Shown in pieces: positions 47,770-56,391 of a stretch of DNA of 64,000 nucleotides. Every line of letters begins with the position of its first letter. The stretch's first letter is position 1. The notes beneath the pieces were generated by a model. It did no database searches. It was not told where the DNA came from and was given only the letters and a program-made list of their open reading frames with translations. The translations under genes were made by a program, and so were the position numbers. Origin of the DNA: Burkholderia sp. SRS-W-2-2016 (GTDB lineage Bacteria; Pseudomonadota; Gammaproteobacteria; Burkholderiales; Burkholderiaceae); NCBI RefSeq assembly GCF_001931485.1, contig NZ_MSDV01000050.1, forward strand, positions 1 to 64,000. The letters run 5' to 3'.

Positions 47770-48063
47770 TCAATGTCGCGCCGACAGAAGAGTATCGACG
47801 CCGTAGGCTTGCGCGAGGCTGGCGAGACCAGCCGGCAGATTGACGATTTCGAATTTGACGCCGCGCGCGCCGGCTGCCCGCACCCACGCGAGCAGCACCG
47901 CGAGCGCGGACGAATCGAACTGCGTGAGCGGCGCGCAATCGACGCCGCCCGCACCCGCCGCGATACGTTGCAGACCCGCCGCGAGCGCGGCCTTCGCGCT
48001 CTCGTGGGTCAGCGTCGCGCCGCTGTCGAAGCGATTCGCGACCGGGCTCAGCACTTCGCTCAC
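47770..48063 (-). CDS. mlaB: MlaB, STAS-domain subunit of the MlaFEDB complex
   Basis: 97 aa, GTG start overlapping the mlaC stop (GTGA). STAS fold with the conserved CAPLTQFDSSALAVLLAWVR (about residues 43-62) and VNLPAGLASLAQAYGVD. In E. coli MlaB binds MlaF and is needed for ATPase assembly. Last gene of the mla operon. Confidence 0.88.
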   Translation of the reverse strand: MSEVLSPVANRFDSGATLTHESAKAALAAGLQRIAAGAGGVDCAPLTQFDSSALAVLLAWVRAAGARGVKFEIVNLPAGLASLAQAYGVDTLLSARH

Positions 48064-48692
48064 GACTGCTTGCCCGCGGCGAGTTGCTGGTTACGCTGGG
48101 TCAGGAACTGGATCAGCCCGTCCACGCCCTTCTGCTGGACCTGTTCGTTGAACTGCTGCTGATATGCCTGGATCAGCCACGCGCCGAGCACGTTGATGTC
48201 GTACACGCGCCAGCCTTGCGGGGTCTTGTACAGACGGTAGTCGAGCTGGATCGGCTGGCCGTTGTTCATCACCACCGAGCGCACCACCGTGTCGGTGTCT
48301 TCCGGGTTCATGCGGAACGGCTTGTACTGGATCTGCTGGTCGCGCACCTGAGCAAGCGCGCCCGAGTACGTACGGATCAGCAGCATCTTGAACTGCTCGA
48401 CCAGTTGGTCCTGCTGCTGCGGCGTCGCGCTGCGCCAGTTGCGGCCCATCGCGAGCTGCGTGGTGCGGCGGAAATCGGTGTACGGCAGGATCTTTTCGTT
48501 GACCAGACGCGTGATGTGCGAAATGTCGCCCTGCTGGATCGACTTGTCGCCGCGGATCTGGTCCATCACCTGCTGGGTGACGGTCTTGATCAACGCGTCC
48601 GGCTGGCTGGTGTCGACGGTTTGTGCCGATGCGCCGCCGCTCACGAACGAGAACAACGCGGCAAACAACGGAATCAGGAAGAATTTTTTCAT
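48060..48692 (-). CDS. mlaC: MlaC, periplasmic phospholipid-binding protein
   Basis: 210 aa from the ATG at 48692. Signal peptide KKFFLIPLFAALFSFVSGG with cleavage near ASA/QT. Tol-Tol_Ttg2 domain: ITRLVNEKILPYTDFRRTTQLAMGRNW (span about residues 65-91), EQFKMLLIRTYSGALAQ (about 103) and GWRVYDINVLGAWLIQAYQQQF (about 156-177). It shuttles lipid between MlaA at the outer membrane and MlaFEDB at the inner membrane. Confidence 0.94.
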   Translation of the reverse strand: MKKFFLIPLFAALFSFVSGGASAQTVDTSQPDALIKTVTQQVMDQIRGDKSIQQGDISHITRLVNEKILPYTDFRRTTQLAMGRNWRSATPQQQDQLVEQFKMLLIRTYSGALAQVRDQQIQYKPFRMNPEDTDTVVRSVVMNNGQPIQLDYRLYKTPQGWRVYDINVLGAWLIQAYQQQFNEQVQQKGVDGLIQFLTQRNQQLAAGKQS

Positions 48693-48806
48693 ATCAAGCT
48701 TTGCCTCAAAAATGGTGCAACAGGTTGGACCGACCTTATCACGCGAGTTCGACAGCAATCCATGCGCAAACTGCGAGAGTCGTATCGATCTGTTACGGCT
48801 GCACGC

Positions 48807-49814
48807 TCAATGCAATCTGAAGGACGGGAAATTGAAACGCGTCGGCGGTACGAGCTGGCCGGCCGGGATCTGCGTGTTGGCCGGATTGCCACTCGTGTCC
48901 GTCGGTCCCGCCGCGCTGCCGGAGGCGGCCTCGGGTGCCGAAGCGCCCTGAGCCGGCGTGGCCGCCACCGCGCCGGAGGCCGGCGCCGCCTGCGCAGCAC
49001 CCGGCGTTCCCGCTGTGCCGGCGGCCGCACCGGCGCCCGCATCTTCGTCGTACTTCGGCAGCGGTGCTTCCTCGTCGTAGCTCGGCAGCTCCTGCGGCGT
49101 CCGCCGGTTGTTCGACAGCAGATACTGGCGACGCTGCAGATACGCGTTACGCACGAACGAGTATTTATCGAGCGCCGCGCCTTCCAGCACGTCGCTCGCG
49201 CCGAGCAGGTTGGCGCGCGTGTTGACCACGTTCAGCCCGTACAGCGCCCAGCTCAGGCCCGGCGGATCGATGTAGCTGATCGGGTTCACGTAGTAGTTGC
49301 CGAGCGAGCCGACCGCGTCACGCACCGTGCTCGGGCCGAACAGCGGCAGCACCAGGTACGGGCCCGCCGGCACGCCGTAGTGGCCGAGCGTCAGACCGAG
49401 GTCGTTCTCGTGCTTGGGCAGCTTCGCGAGCGTCGCGACGTCGAACAGGCCGCCGACCCCGAACACCGTGTTGATCACGATCCGCATCACGTCCGACACG
49501 CCGTCGGCGATCCGCAGCTGCAGCAGGTTGTTGGCGGCGATGTAGACGTCGCCGATGTTCGAGAAGAAGTTCGTCACGCTGTCGCGCACCGGCTGCGGGG
49601 TCGCCCACACGTAGCCCTTCGCGACCGGCTTCAGCGCGTACTGGTCGATCTTGTCGTTGACGGTGAAGATGGTCCGGTTCAGGCCTTCGAACGGGTCGCC
49701 CTTGGTCGGTGTCGGCACGGTCGAGCAACCGGCCAGCAGCGCCGCCGCCACCGCGACCTTGCCGAACTGAACCGCGCACGCTCCGAGGCGCGCGCCCTGC
49801 GGTGTGGTCTGCAT
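48807..49814 (-). CDS. mlaA: MlaA (VacJ) outer-membrane lipoprotein with long low-complexity tail
   Basis: 335 aa. Lipobox LLAGC with lipidated Cys at residue 30. MlaA core: DPFEGLNRTIFTVNDKID (about 39-56), TPQPVRDSVTNFFSNIGDV and GLTLGHYGVPAGPYLVLPLF (about 145-164). It removes misplaced phospholipid from the outer leaflet. Beyond the core, residues about 245-335 are Ala/Gly/Pro/Ser-rich, about 80 residues longer than E. coli MlaA. mlaA lies inside the mla operon here, unlike in E. coli where it is unlinked. Confidence 0.95.
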   Translation of the reverse strand: MQTTPQGARLGACAVQFGKVAVAAALLAGCSTVPTPTKGDPFEGLNRTIFTVNDKIDQYALKPVAKGYVWATPQPVRDSVTNFFSNIGDVYIAANNLLQLRIADGVSDVMRIVINTVFGVGGLFDVATLAKLPKHENDLGLTLGHYGVPAGPYLVLPLFGPSTVRDAVGSLGNYYVNPISYIDPPGLSWALYGLNVVNTRANLLGASDVLEGAALDKYSFVRNAYLQRRQYLLSNNRRTPQELPSYDEEAPLPKYDEDAGAGAAAGTAGTPGAAQAAPASGAVAATPAQGASAPEAASGSAAGPTDTSGNPANTQIPAGQLVPPTRFNFPSFRLH

Positions 49815-49825
49815 TGTTGTTCTCC

Positions 49826-50344
49826 TTATTGGCTGGCGGCGCCAGCGGCAGGCGCAGCGGGCGCCGGCGCGGCAGGCTTCGCCGCGCCCGAATCCGCGGC
49901 CTTGCTATACAGGAACTGACCGATCAGATTCTCCAGCACGATCGCCGATTGCGTCATCGCGATCGTATCGCCCGCTTTCAACATTTCCGTGTCACCGCCC
50001 GGCTCCAGCCCAATGTACTGCTCCCCGAGCAGGCCCGAGGTCAGAATTTTCGCCGAAGTGTCCTTCGGAAACTGGAACTGCTTGTCGATATCGATCGTGA
50101 CCAGCGCCTGGTATGCGTTGCTGTCGAAGCCGATCGACGCGACCCGGCCGACCGTCACGCCCGCGCTCTTGACCGGCGCGCGCGGCTTCAGCCCGCCGAT
50201 ATTGTCGAACTTGAGCTTGACCGGGTACGTTGCCTGGAACGACAACGAGCTCATGTTGCCGGCCTTCAGCGCGAGAAACAGCAGCGCGACGAACCCCAGC
50301 ACCACGAACAGGCCGACCCAGAAGTCGAGAGCATTCTTTTTCAT
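49826..50344 (-). CDS. mlaD: MlaD, MCE-domain subunit
   Basis: 172 aa from the ATG at 50344 (AGG six bases upstream; another ATG two codons earlier lacks spacing). One N-terminal helix (ALDFWVGLFVVLGFVALLFL) then the MCE domain (FDNIGGLKPRAPVKSAGVTVGRVASI, span about residues 44-69, and GLLGEQYIGLEPG about 99-111). The C-terminal tail is Ala/Pro-rich. MlaD forms the hexameric lipid ring on MlaE. Confidence 0.94.
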   Translation of the reverse strand: MKKNALDFWVGLFVVLGFVALLFLALKAGNMSSLSFQATYPVKLKFDNIGGLKPRAPVKSAGVTVGRVASIGFDSNAYQALVTIDIDKQFQFPKDTSAKILTSGLLGEQYIGLEPGGDTEMLKAGDTIAMTQSAIVLENLIGQFLYSKAADSGAAKPAAPAPAAPAAGAASQ

Positions 50345-50432
50345 CGTCATCCTAAAGTGAAGCCGCCGCGCCGCCGCTTGCCGCCGTACGCGGCGCATCA
50401 TGCGCCGCCGGCAGCCGGCGCGCTGCGCGGTC

Positions 50433-51200
50433 TTAGCTGAACATCAGCGCGGTCAGCAGAAAATCGAGTCCGAGCACCGCGAGCGACGCGTACACGACCG
50501 TGCGGGTCGTCGCGCGCGACACGCCTTCCGGCGTCGGCTTCGCTTCGTAGCCCTGAAACAGCGCGACGAAGGTCACCGCGAGGCCGAACACCACGCTCTT
50601 GATCACCCCGGCGCCGATATCGCGCCACACGTCGACGCCGCCCTGCATCTGCGACCAGAACGCGCCGGCATCGACGCCGATCAGCAGCACGCCGACCACG
50701 TAACCGCCCAGAATACCGACCGCGCTGAAAATCGCCGCGAGGATCGGCATCGAGATGATGCCCGCCCACAGGCGGGGCGCGATCACGATCTTGACCGGAT
50801 CGACCGCCATCATTTCCATTGCGGTGAGCTGCTCGCCGGCCTTCATCAGACCGATTTCGGCGGTCAGCGAGGTGCCCGCGCGACCGGCGAACAGCAGCGC
50901 GGTCACGACCGGCCCAAGCTCGCGCACCAGCGACAGCGCGACCAGCAGCCCGAGCGCCTGTTCGGAGCCGTAGCGGTTCAGCGTGTAATAGCCCTGCAGA
51001 CCGAGCACGAAGCCGACGAACAGCCCCGACACCGCGATGATCACCAGCGAATAATTACCGACGAAGTGGATCTGCTTCGTGACAAGACGCGGCCGGCGCA
51101 ACAACGGGAAAAATTCCAGCACCAGCCGGATAAAGAAACGGGTCGCGTAGCCGGCGGTGCCGAGCCCGCTCAACACCGAGCGACCGATCGTACTGATCAT
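50433..51200 (-). CDS. mlaE: MlaE, inner-membrane permease
   Basis: 255 aa, about five to six helices. Landmarks: FVGNYSLVIIAVSGLFVGFVLGLQ (span about residues 46-69), LGPVVTALLFAGRAGTSLTAEIGLMKA (span about 95-121, with the conserved EIG), and EQLTAMEMMAVDPVKIVIAPR. Its start overlaps the mlaF stop (ATGA). Confidence 0.96.
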   Translation of the reverse strand: MISTIGRSVLSGLGTAGYATRFFIRLVLEFFPLLRRPRLVTKQIHFVGNYSLVIIAVSGLFVGFVLGLQGYYTLNRYGSEQALGLLVALSLVRELGPVVTALLFAGRAGTSLTAEIGLMKAGEQLTAMEMMAVDPVKIVIAPRLWAGIISMPILAAIFSAVGILGGYVVGVLLIGVDAGAFWSQMQGGVDVWRDIGAGVIKSVVFGLAVTFVALFQGYEAKPTPEGVSRATTRTVVYASLAVLGLDFLLTALMFS

Positions 51201-52021
51201 GACTGGCCTCCGCCGATGCCGAAATCCGCGGCGAGCGGCGTTTTGGTCGGGTAATGGAAACGGAACGGGCCGTCCGGCGCGCCGTCGATGAACTGCCGCA
51301 CGGTCGGATCGGTCGACGCGCGCAACTCGTCCGGCGTGCCCTCGGCGAGCACCCCGCCGTTGGCAAGGAAGTACACGTAGTCCGCGATCGCGAACGATTC
51401 CGGCACGTCGTGCGTGACCAGGATAGAGGTCGCGCCGAGCGCCTGGTTCAGCGTGCGGATCAGATTGGCGGTGATGCCGAGCGAGATCGGGTCGAGACCG
51501 GCGAACGGTTCGTCGTACATCATCAACCCGGGATCGAGCGCGATGGCGCGCGCCAGCGCGACCCGCCGCGCCATGCCGCCCGAAATCTCCGACGGCAGCA
51601 GGTCGCGCGCGCCGCGCAGCCCAACCGCGTTGAGCTTCATCAGCACGAGGTCGCGCAGCAGTTCTTCGGGGAGATCGGTGTGTTCGCGCAGCGCAAAGGC
51701 GACGTTTTCGAACACCGACATGTCGGTAAACAAAGCGCCGAACTGGAACAGCATGCCCATCTTGCGGCGCAGCGCGTACAGGCCTTCACGCGTCTGGCCG
51801 CCGATGTCCTGGCCTTCGAACAGCACCTGGCCGCGCTGCGCGCGTACGAGGCCGCCGATCAGTCGCAGCACGGTCGTCTTGCCGCAACCCGAGCCGCCCA
51901 TGACCGCGACGACCTGACCGCGCCGGAAGCGCAGATTCAGATTCGACAGGACGAGCCGGTCGCCGTAACCGAAGTCGACGTCGCGCAGCTCGAGGAGGGT
52001 CTCAGCGGAGGAAGGCACCAA
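51197..52021 (-). CDS. mlaF: MlaF, ATP-binding subunit
   Basis: 274 aa. TTG start at 52021 with AAGGA eight bases upstream; a GTG at the next codon is the alternative. Walker A GGSGCGKTT (about residues 38-46), signature ISGGMARRVALARA (about 146-159), Walker B MMYDEPFAGLDPIS (about 168-181), then a C-terminal region that contacts the other protomer. First gene of mlaF-E-D-A-C-B. Confidence 0.95.
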   Translation of the reverse strand: MVPSSAETLLELRDVDFGYGDRLVLSNLNLRFRRGQVVAVMGGSGCGKTTVLRLIGGLVRAQRGQVLFEGQDIGGQTREGLYALRRKMGMLFQFGALFTDMSVFENVAFALREHTDLPEELLRDLVLMKLNAVGLRGARDLLPSEISGGMARRVALARAIALDPGLMMYDEPFAGLDPISLGITANLIRTLNQALGATSILVTHDVPESFAIADYVYFLANGGVLAEGTPDELRASTDPTVRQFIDGAPDGPFRFHYPTKTPLAADFGIGGGQS

Positions 52022-52113
52022 ACTGACAATCCTTTTACAGGGAAGGCCGAATTATAGGGCCACCCTGAAAATGCTGCCGTGAGGTGTCCCTTACCTTTAA
52101 CCAAGCCTGAAGA

Positions 52114-53217
52114 TTATTGCGTAAACGCGTGTTGCAGCGCAGAAACGGCGGCGGCCGGATCGGCCGCTTCGGTCACCGCGCGCACCACCGCCGCACAGCC
52201 GACGCCGGTCGCGAGCACGTCCGGCAGCACCTGCAGATCGATACCGCCGATCGCGACCAGCGGCACCACGCCTTCGAGCAGACGCACGTAGCGCGCGAGC
52301 CGCTTCAGTCCCTGCGGCGCGGTCGGCATCACCTTGGTGGTGGTCGGGAACACCGCGCCCAGCGCGATGTAACTCGGACGGAAGTGCAGCGCCTTCAGCA
52401 TCTCGTAGAAGCCGTGCGTCGACAGTCCGAGGCGGATGCCCGCGTCGGCAAGCGCGGCCAGATCGGCCGTATGTACGTCTTCCTGACCGAGGTGGACGCC
52501 GTACGCACCGGCTTCCAGCGCCGCGCGCCAGTGATCGTTGATGAACACCTGGGCGTCGTGCGCGCGGCCGGCGGCCACGCTGCGGGCGATTTCGCGCTTC
52601 AGCTCGTCGACCGGTTCAGCCGCCTTGTGGCGCAGTTGCACCGTCTTCACGCCGAAGCCGACCACCCGCTCGACCCACTCCGCGCTCGGTAGCACCGGGT
52701 ACAGGCCCAGTTTGTCCGGGCAGCGCGGGAACGCCTGCGCCGGCGCGGCCGGCAGGCCCAACAGACGCGGGAAGCGCGCGAGGTCGGACGGGAATGCGTC
52801 GTCGGCGCGGGTTTCGTCGCCGTCGCGCCACGCGAGCGCGAGCACCAGCGCGTCGTGCGGATCGAAACCGCAGTCGAGGAACGCGGCCAGCGCGGCGAGC
52901 CAGTCTTCCGCCGGATGGCCTTCCAGCGGGTACTTTTCGCCGCCCAGATGCAGCGTCGCGCGATTCTCGGCGGCTTCGAGCACGCCCGCGCCGTGCGTAA
53001 GCCAGCGCGCCATCTGCTCGCCGTGCTGCTGCGCATCGGCGATCACGATCAGGTCGCCGCCGTTCGGCTGATCCGGCGCGGTCAGGCAGATGCGCCACGG
53101 CGCGTGGGTAGGCGGCCAGTCGCCCAGGCGCGCGCGGATGCGCTCGGCCGCTTCGGTCAGTTCGTCGGCCGGCGGCCAGAACAGGTCGCGGTCTTTCAAC
53201 GTCAGAGTCTGTGTCAT
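52114..53217 (-). CDS. thiE: Thiamine-phosphate synthase with N-terminal extension
   Basis: 367 aa; the ThiE barrel occupies about residues 170-367 (GLYPVLPSAEWVERVVGFGV, VQLRHK, pyrophosphate-binding HDAQVFINDHWRAALEAGA, GVHLGQEDVH, LSTHGFYEML, ALGAVFPTTTK). It condenses HMP pyrophosphate with thiazole phosphate. The first about 165 residues are not part of known minimal ThiE; segments such as DALVLALAWRDGDETRADDA recall the end of ThiD-type kinases, but Walker or catalytic motifs are absent. Last gene of the thi operon; it starts four bases into the thiG end. Confidence 0.93.
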   Translation of the reverse strand: MTQTLTLKDRDLFWPPADELTEAAERIRARLGDWPPTHAPWRICLTAPDQPNGGDLIVIADAQQHGEQMARWLTHGAGVLEAAENRATLHLGGEKYPLEGHPAEDWLAALAAFLDCGFDPHDALVLALAWRDGDETRADDAFPSDLARFPRLLGLPAAPAQAFPRCPDKLGLYPVLPSAEWVERVVGFGVKTVQLRHKAAEPVDELKREIARSVAAGRAHDAQVFINDHWRAALEAGAYGVHLGQEDVHTADLAALADAGIRLGLSTHGFYEMLKALHFRPSYIALGAVFPTTTKVMPTAPQGLKRLARYVRLLEGVVPLVAIGGIDLQVLPDVLATGVGCAAVVRAVTEAADPAAAVSALQHAFTQ

Positions 53218-54029
53218 GCTGCGCTCTCATCCTGATGCCAGAACGGCATGCCGACCACCGGCGTGCTCGCGTGCGCGCTCTCGCGCTCGGCCATCGGCCC
53301 GGCCAGATAAGCCTGACGGCCCGCCTCGACGCCCAGCGCGAACGCGCGCGCCATCGCGTCGGGGTGCGTGGCCTGCGACACCGCGGTGTTCAGCAGCACG
53401 CCGTCGAAGCCCCACTCCATCACCTGCGCCGCGTGCGACGGCACGCCGAGCCCGGCGTCGACGATCAGCGGCACGTCCGGCAGCCGCTCGCGCAGCACCC
53501 GCAAGCCATACGGATTGATCACGCCCTTGCCCGTGCCGATCGGCGCGCCCCACGGCATCAGCGCCTCGCAGCCGGCATCGAGCAGACGGCGGCCGATCAC
53601 CAGGTCTTCGGTGCAATACGGCAGCACCTTGAAGCCGTCCTTGACGAGCTGCGCGGCAGCTTCGATCAGGCCGACCGGGTCGGGCTGCAGCGTGTAGTCG
53701 TCGCCGATCAGTTCGAGTTTGATCCAGTCGGTCTCGAAAATTTCGCGCGCCATGTGCGCGGTCGTCACAGCTTCCGCGACGGTCAGGCAGCCGGCCGTGT
53801 TCGGCAGCAGTGGCACGCCGTGGCGCTTGAGCAGATCGAAGAAGCCGGCTTCGGCGTTGCCCTCGTTCATCTGGCGACGCAGCGCGACGGTCACCATGCC
53901 GGGGCGCGCCGCGTCGATCGAATCGGACAGCGACTGCAGCGACGGATAGCGCGAGGTGCCGAGCAGCACCCGGCTCGCGAAGGTCTGACCGTATAGCGTG
54001 AGTGCGTCGGCGCTCTGTTGAGAAGTCAT
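53214..54029 (-). CDS. thiG: Thiazole synthase
   Basis: 271 aa from the ATG at 54029 (AGG nine bases upstream; ATGs two and three codons earlier lack spacing). A barrel enzyme with the Schiff-base Lys in FETDWIKLELIGDD (about residue 106), LMPWGAPIGTGKGVINPYGL (about 165-184) and PLIVDAGLGVPSHAAQVMEWG (span about 195-215). It forms the thiazole ring from DXP, the ThiO product and ThiS-thiocarboxylate. Confidence 0.96.
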   Translation of the reverse strand: MTSQQSADALTLYGQTFASRVLLGTSRYPSLQSLSDSIDAARPGMVTVALRRQMNEGNAEAGFFDLLKRHGVPLLPNTAGCLTVAEAVTTAHMAREIFETDWIKLELIGDDYTLQPDPVGLIEAAAQLVKDGFKVLPYCTEDLVIGRRLLDAGCEALMPWGAPIGTGKGVINPYGLRVLRERLPDVPLIVDAGLGVPSHAAQVMEWGFDGVLLNTAVSQATHPDAMARAFALGVEAGRQAYLAGPMAERESAHASTPVVGMPFWHQDESAA

Positions 54030-54125
54030 TTGCATCATCCTGGTTGGCCGTGGCGGGTTGGCGTGAAGCTTTTTACCGTCACGGCTTTGCGGCAATGGGT
54101 TGGCGGCAGGCTCGCGCTGTCGCGC

Positions 54126-54323
54126 TCAGCCGCCCGCGACCGGTTGCACGACGTCGAGCCGGTCGCCCGCCTGCAGCGCGCGCGCCGCATGCTGGGTGCG
54201 CGCGACGAAATCGCCGTTCAGCGCGACCGCGAACGGCGGACGCGCGCCGTACGCGGCGAGCGCATCGGCGACAGTCGCGCCCTCGGGCAGCGACAACGGC
54301 TTCTGATTGATATGAATGTCCAT
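54126..54323 (-). CDS. thiS: Sulfur carrier protein ThiS
   Basis: 65 aa ubiquitin-like protein ending in the required GlyGly (QPVAGG). Hydrophobic face and LPEGATVADALAAYG match the family. ThiF adenylates the C-terminus, then sulfur is added and handed to ThiG. No thiF in the window. Lies between thiO (49 bases) and thiG (96 bases). Confidence 0.94.
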   Translation of the reverse strand: MDIHINQKPLSLPEGATVADALAAYGARPPFAVALNGDFVARTQHAARALQAGDRLDVVQPVAGG

Positions 54324-54372
54324 GGTGTTCGAATACGGTTCAATCGGAGGTGAAAGCGGCGACGCGCGCCGC

Positions 54373-55503
54373 TCAGGCCGGCTCGCGCGCGACATCCTGC
54401 TGGAACAGCTCGCTCCAGCGCGCGTCGCGGCGCCAGTCGGCGAAGCCGTCGGCATCGCTGACGCGGCCGTCGAGCAATGCGCCGGCAAAGCGCACCGCTT
54501 CGTCGGCGACTTCGGGCGCGATCATATAGCCGTGCCGGTACAGGCCGTTCACGCGCAGCGTGCGCGCGCCGTCCCACAACAGCGCCGGCCGATGATCGGG
54601 CAAGGTCGGCCGGCACTGCGAATTCAGTTCGAGGATGCGCGCCTCGCCGAAGCCCGGATGCACCGAGAACGCCGCGCTCAGCAATTCCAGCGCCGAGCGC
54701 ACGCTGACCGGCGACATATCCTCGCCTTCCACTTCGGTCGCGCCGATTACATACAGGCCGTTCTGCTTCGGCGCGATATACAGCGGATAGCGCGGATGCA
54801 GCAAGCGCACCGGCCGCGTCAGTTGCAGGCCCGGCGCATGCACCCGCGCGACTTCGCCGCGAATGCCGCGCAGCGTGGGCAGCACCGGCTTCGCGCCGAG
54901 ACCGCGGCAGTCGATCGTGATGCCCGCATCGGGCAGCGTCGACGAATCGACCGGCGTGTTCCAGTGGGTTTCGACGCCGCGCTCGGCCAGTCCCGCGGCC
55001 AATGCGGCGAGCACCTGGCGGTTGTCGAGCTGACCTTCGCGCGGCAGCAGCCAGCCCTGGTTGAAGCGGCCGGCAAGCGCGGGTTCGGCGGCGCCCAACT
55101 GCGCGCCCGCCAGCGCGACGAAGCCGCCGTCGAGCAACTCGGCCGGCGCATTCGCGCGCACCCGCCGTTCGAACAGCGGCGCCTCGGTCCGGTCCGCGTG
55201 ATGCCAGACGACCAGCGTGCCGTTGCGTTGGAAAAACACCGGCTCCGGCAATTCGGCCAGCAGCTTCGGCCAGCTCTCGAGCGAACTCGCGCCGAGCCGG
55301 GTAATCAGCAACTCGGCGCTCGCGGCTTCGGCGAGCGGCGCGAGCATCGCCGCGGCGACCCACGCGGCGGCCTGCGAACCGGCGGCATCGCCGCGCTCGT
55401 AAAGCGCCACGCGATGCCCGGCGCCGGCAAGCCGCCACGCGACCAGCCGGCCGCACAGGCCGCCGCCGAGCACGGCGAAATCGGGTCGGGAGGAACGGTT
55501 CAT
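54373..55503 (-). CDS. thiO: Glycine oxidase ThiO
   Basis: 376 aa. FAD-dependent D-amino-acid-oxidase fold: dinucleotide motif FAVLGGGLCGRLVAWRLAGAG (span about residues 9-29), acidic ribose residue in VALYERGD, and C-terminal LRVNGLYRHGYMIAPEVADE. It oxidises glycine to the imine used by ThiG. First enzyme gene after the TPP riboswitch. Its ATG overlaps the stop of a 38-codon upstream ORF (CGATGA). Confidence 0.93.
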   Translation of the reverse strand: MNRSSRPDFAVLGGGLCGRLVAWRLAGAGHRVALYERGDAAGSQAAAWVAAAMLAPLAEAASAELLITRLGASSLESWPKLLAELPEPVFFQRNGTLVVWHHADRTEAPLFERRVRANAPAELLDGGFVALAGAQLGAAEPALAGRFNQGWLLPREGQLDNRQVLAALAAGLAERGVETHWNTPVDSSTLPDAGITIDCRGLGAKPVLPTLRGIRGEVARVHAPGLQLTRPVRLLHPRYPLYIAPKQNGLYVIGATEVEGEDMSPVSVRSALELLSAAFSVHPGFGEARILELNSQCRPTLPDHRPALLWDGARTLRVNGLYRHGYMIAPEVADEAVRFAGALLDGRVSDADGFADWRRDARWSELFQQDVAREPA

Positions 55504-55616
55504 CGCGCGTGCTCCGTGGTGGAACGACCGGAGCGGCAGACAAAAGCGATGCGGCACGGCGCGCCAGCGGCGGCGTGACGGGGAGAACAATACATAGCTG
55601 AAGAATAGGCGGTCAT
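55500..55616 (-). CDS. 38-residue leader ORF coupled to thiO
   Basis: ATG at 55616 with a strong ribosome site (GAAAGGA, four bases upstream) and a stop that overlaps the thiO ATG in the arrangement CGATGA. The peptide begins MTAYSSAMYCSPRH and ends SGRSTTEHAR; it is basic with three Cys and matches no family I know. It sits between the TPP riboswitch (ending near 55750) and thiO, which has no good ribosome site of its own. It could be a translated leader that couples riboswitch state to thiO translation, or a chance ORF. Confidence 0.5.
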   Translation of the reverse strand: MTAYSSAMYCSPRHAAAGAPCRIAFVCRSGRSTTEHAR

Positions 55617-55749
55617 CGAGTCCTTTCCGTACGGCTTGAAAACGCACGTACCCAGGACGAAACCGGCGGGTGAAGCCGGCCGGGCACCACGTGCGCACGT
55701 CATGTGCGGTCGCCGCCCGGCGGGGAATGGAAGACGGTTGCTTCCGGAA

Positions 55750-55848
55750 ACTTCCCGCGCCGGTATTACCCGGATCGGGTGCAAAGGGTCTCTCTCAGCC
55801 TCGCCGCCGCGGATCGGAATCACGCCGGCAGTGTGCGAAGCACCCCTG
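55750..55848 (-). ncRNA. TPP riboswitch (thi box)
   Basis: On the minus strand the conserved elements come in order: CAGGGGTGC, GGCTGAGA, GACCCTTTGCACCCGATC (three-part core with the CUGAGA pyrimidine-sensing loop), and GGGTAATACCGGCGCGGGAAG (pyrophosphate-sensing arm). Thiamine pyrophosphate binding in such elements shuts off downstream expression. It lies about 250 bases upstream of thiO and about 135 upstream of the small leader ORF; no clear U-tract terminator follows, so control may be at translation initiation. Confidence 0.95.
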
Positions 55849-55863
55849 TTTCGTCGAAAGGCC

Positions 55864-55893
55864 ATTAGACCATAAAAGCCGCGACGCCCGCAA
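55864..55893 (-). promoter_or_regulatory. Candidate promoter of the thi operon
   Basis: Minus strand TTGCGG (55893-55888), 18-base spacer, TCTAAT (55869-55864). A start near 55857 would begin the transcript just before the riboswitch at 55848, which fits. Confidence 0.5.
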
Positions 55894-56391
55894 ACCAGCG
55901 CCCGTACGCCCGTTGCGGGCTCGCGCGGGCGGCCGCCGTGCCGATCCGCACCTTCTTTCGCGGCGCCGCTGCGGACGCGCGCGCCGCTCTGGCACAATGC
56001 CGTGACCGGCTGCCGCGCGGGTACGATGGGTGCCACGCGGCACGGTGCGCGACGACGCGCGGGGCATGTTTCACGCCTCACCGCGACGGCGCTTGCGGGG
56101 GCGACGCCAGGCAATTTCGACGCAAACTCGCGACCGCCCCGGGACTATCCCTGGGCCTACGCGAGCGCGGCGAAAATTAATTCCCGCTTAAGGGCGCGCC
56201 GCCAGAATCGGCGCTCGCCCGAACGGCTGGACGGCCGCCCGGCGGTCTTGTCGGCGCGAACGCGCAGCGCCACGGCAACGGCGAGACGGTGACAGGTAAG
56301 CGACAGTTCCGCGCGCCGTCCCCACCGCTTCAGCCTGCGCGAACCGGCGCACCGGATCGGCACTTTGGGCCAGCACATCATCAGGACGCTC
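55894..56391. other. Divergent region between thi and ABC transporter genes
   Basis: About 500 bases, GC-rich, with no credible coding frame on either strand and no repeat or RNA that I recognise. It should include the promoter of the ABC transporter gene at 56392. Confidence 0.4.
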
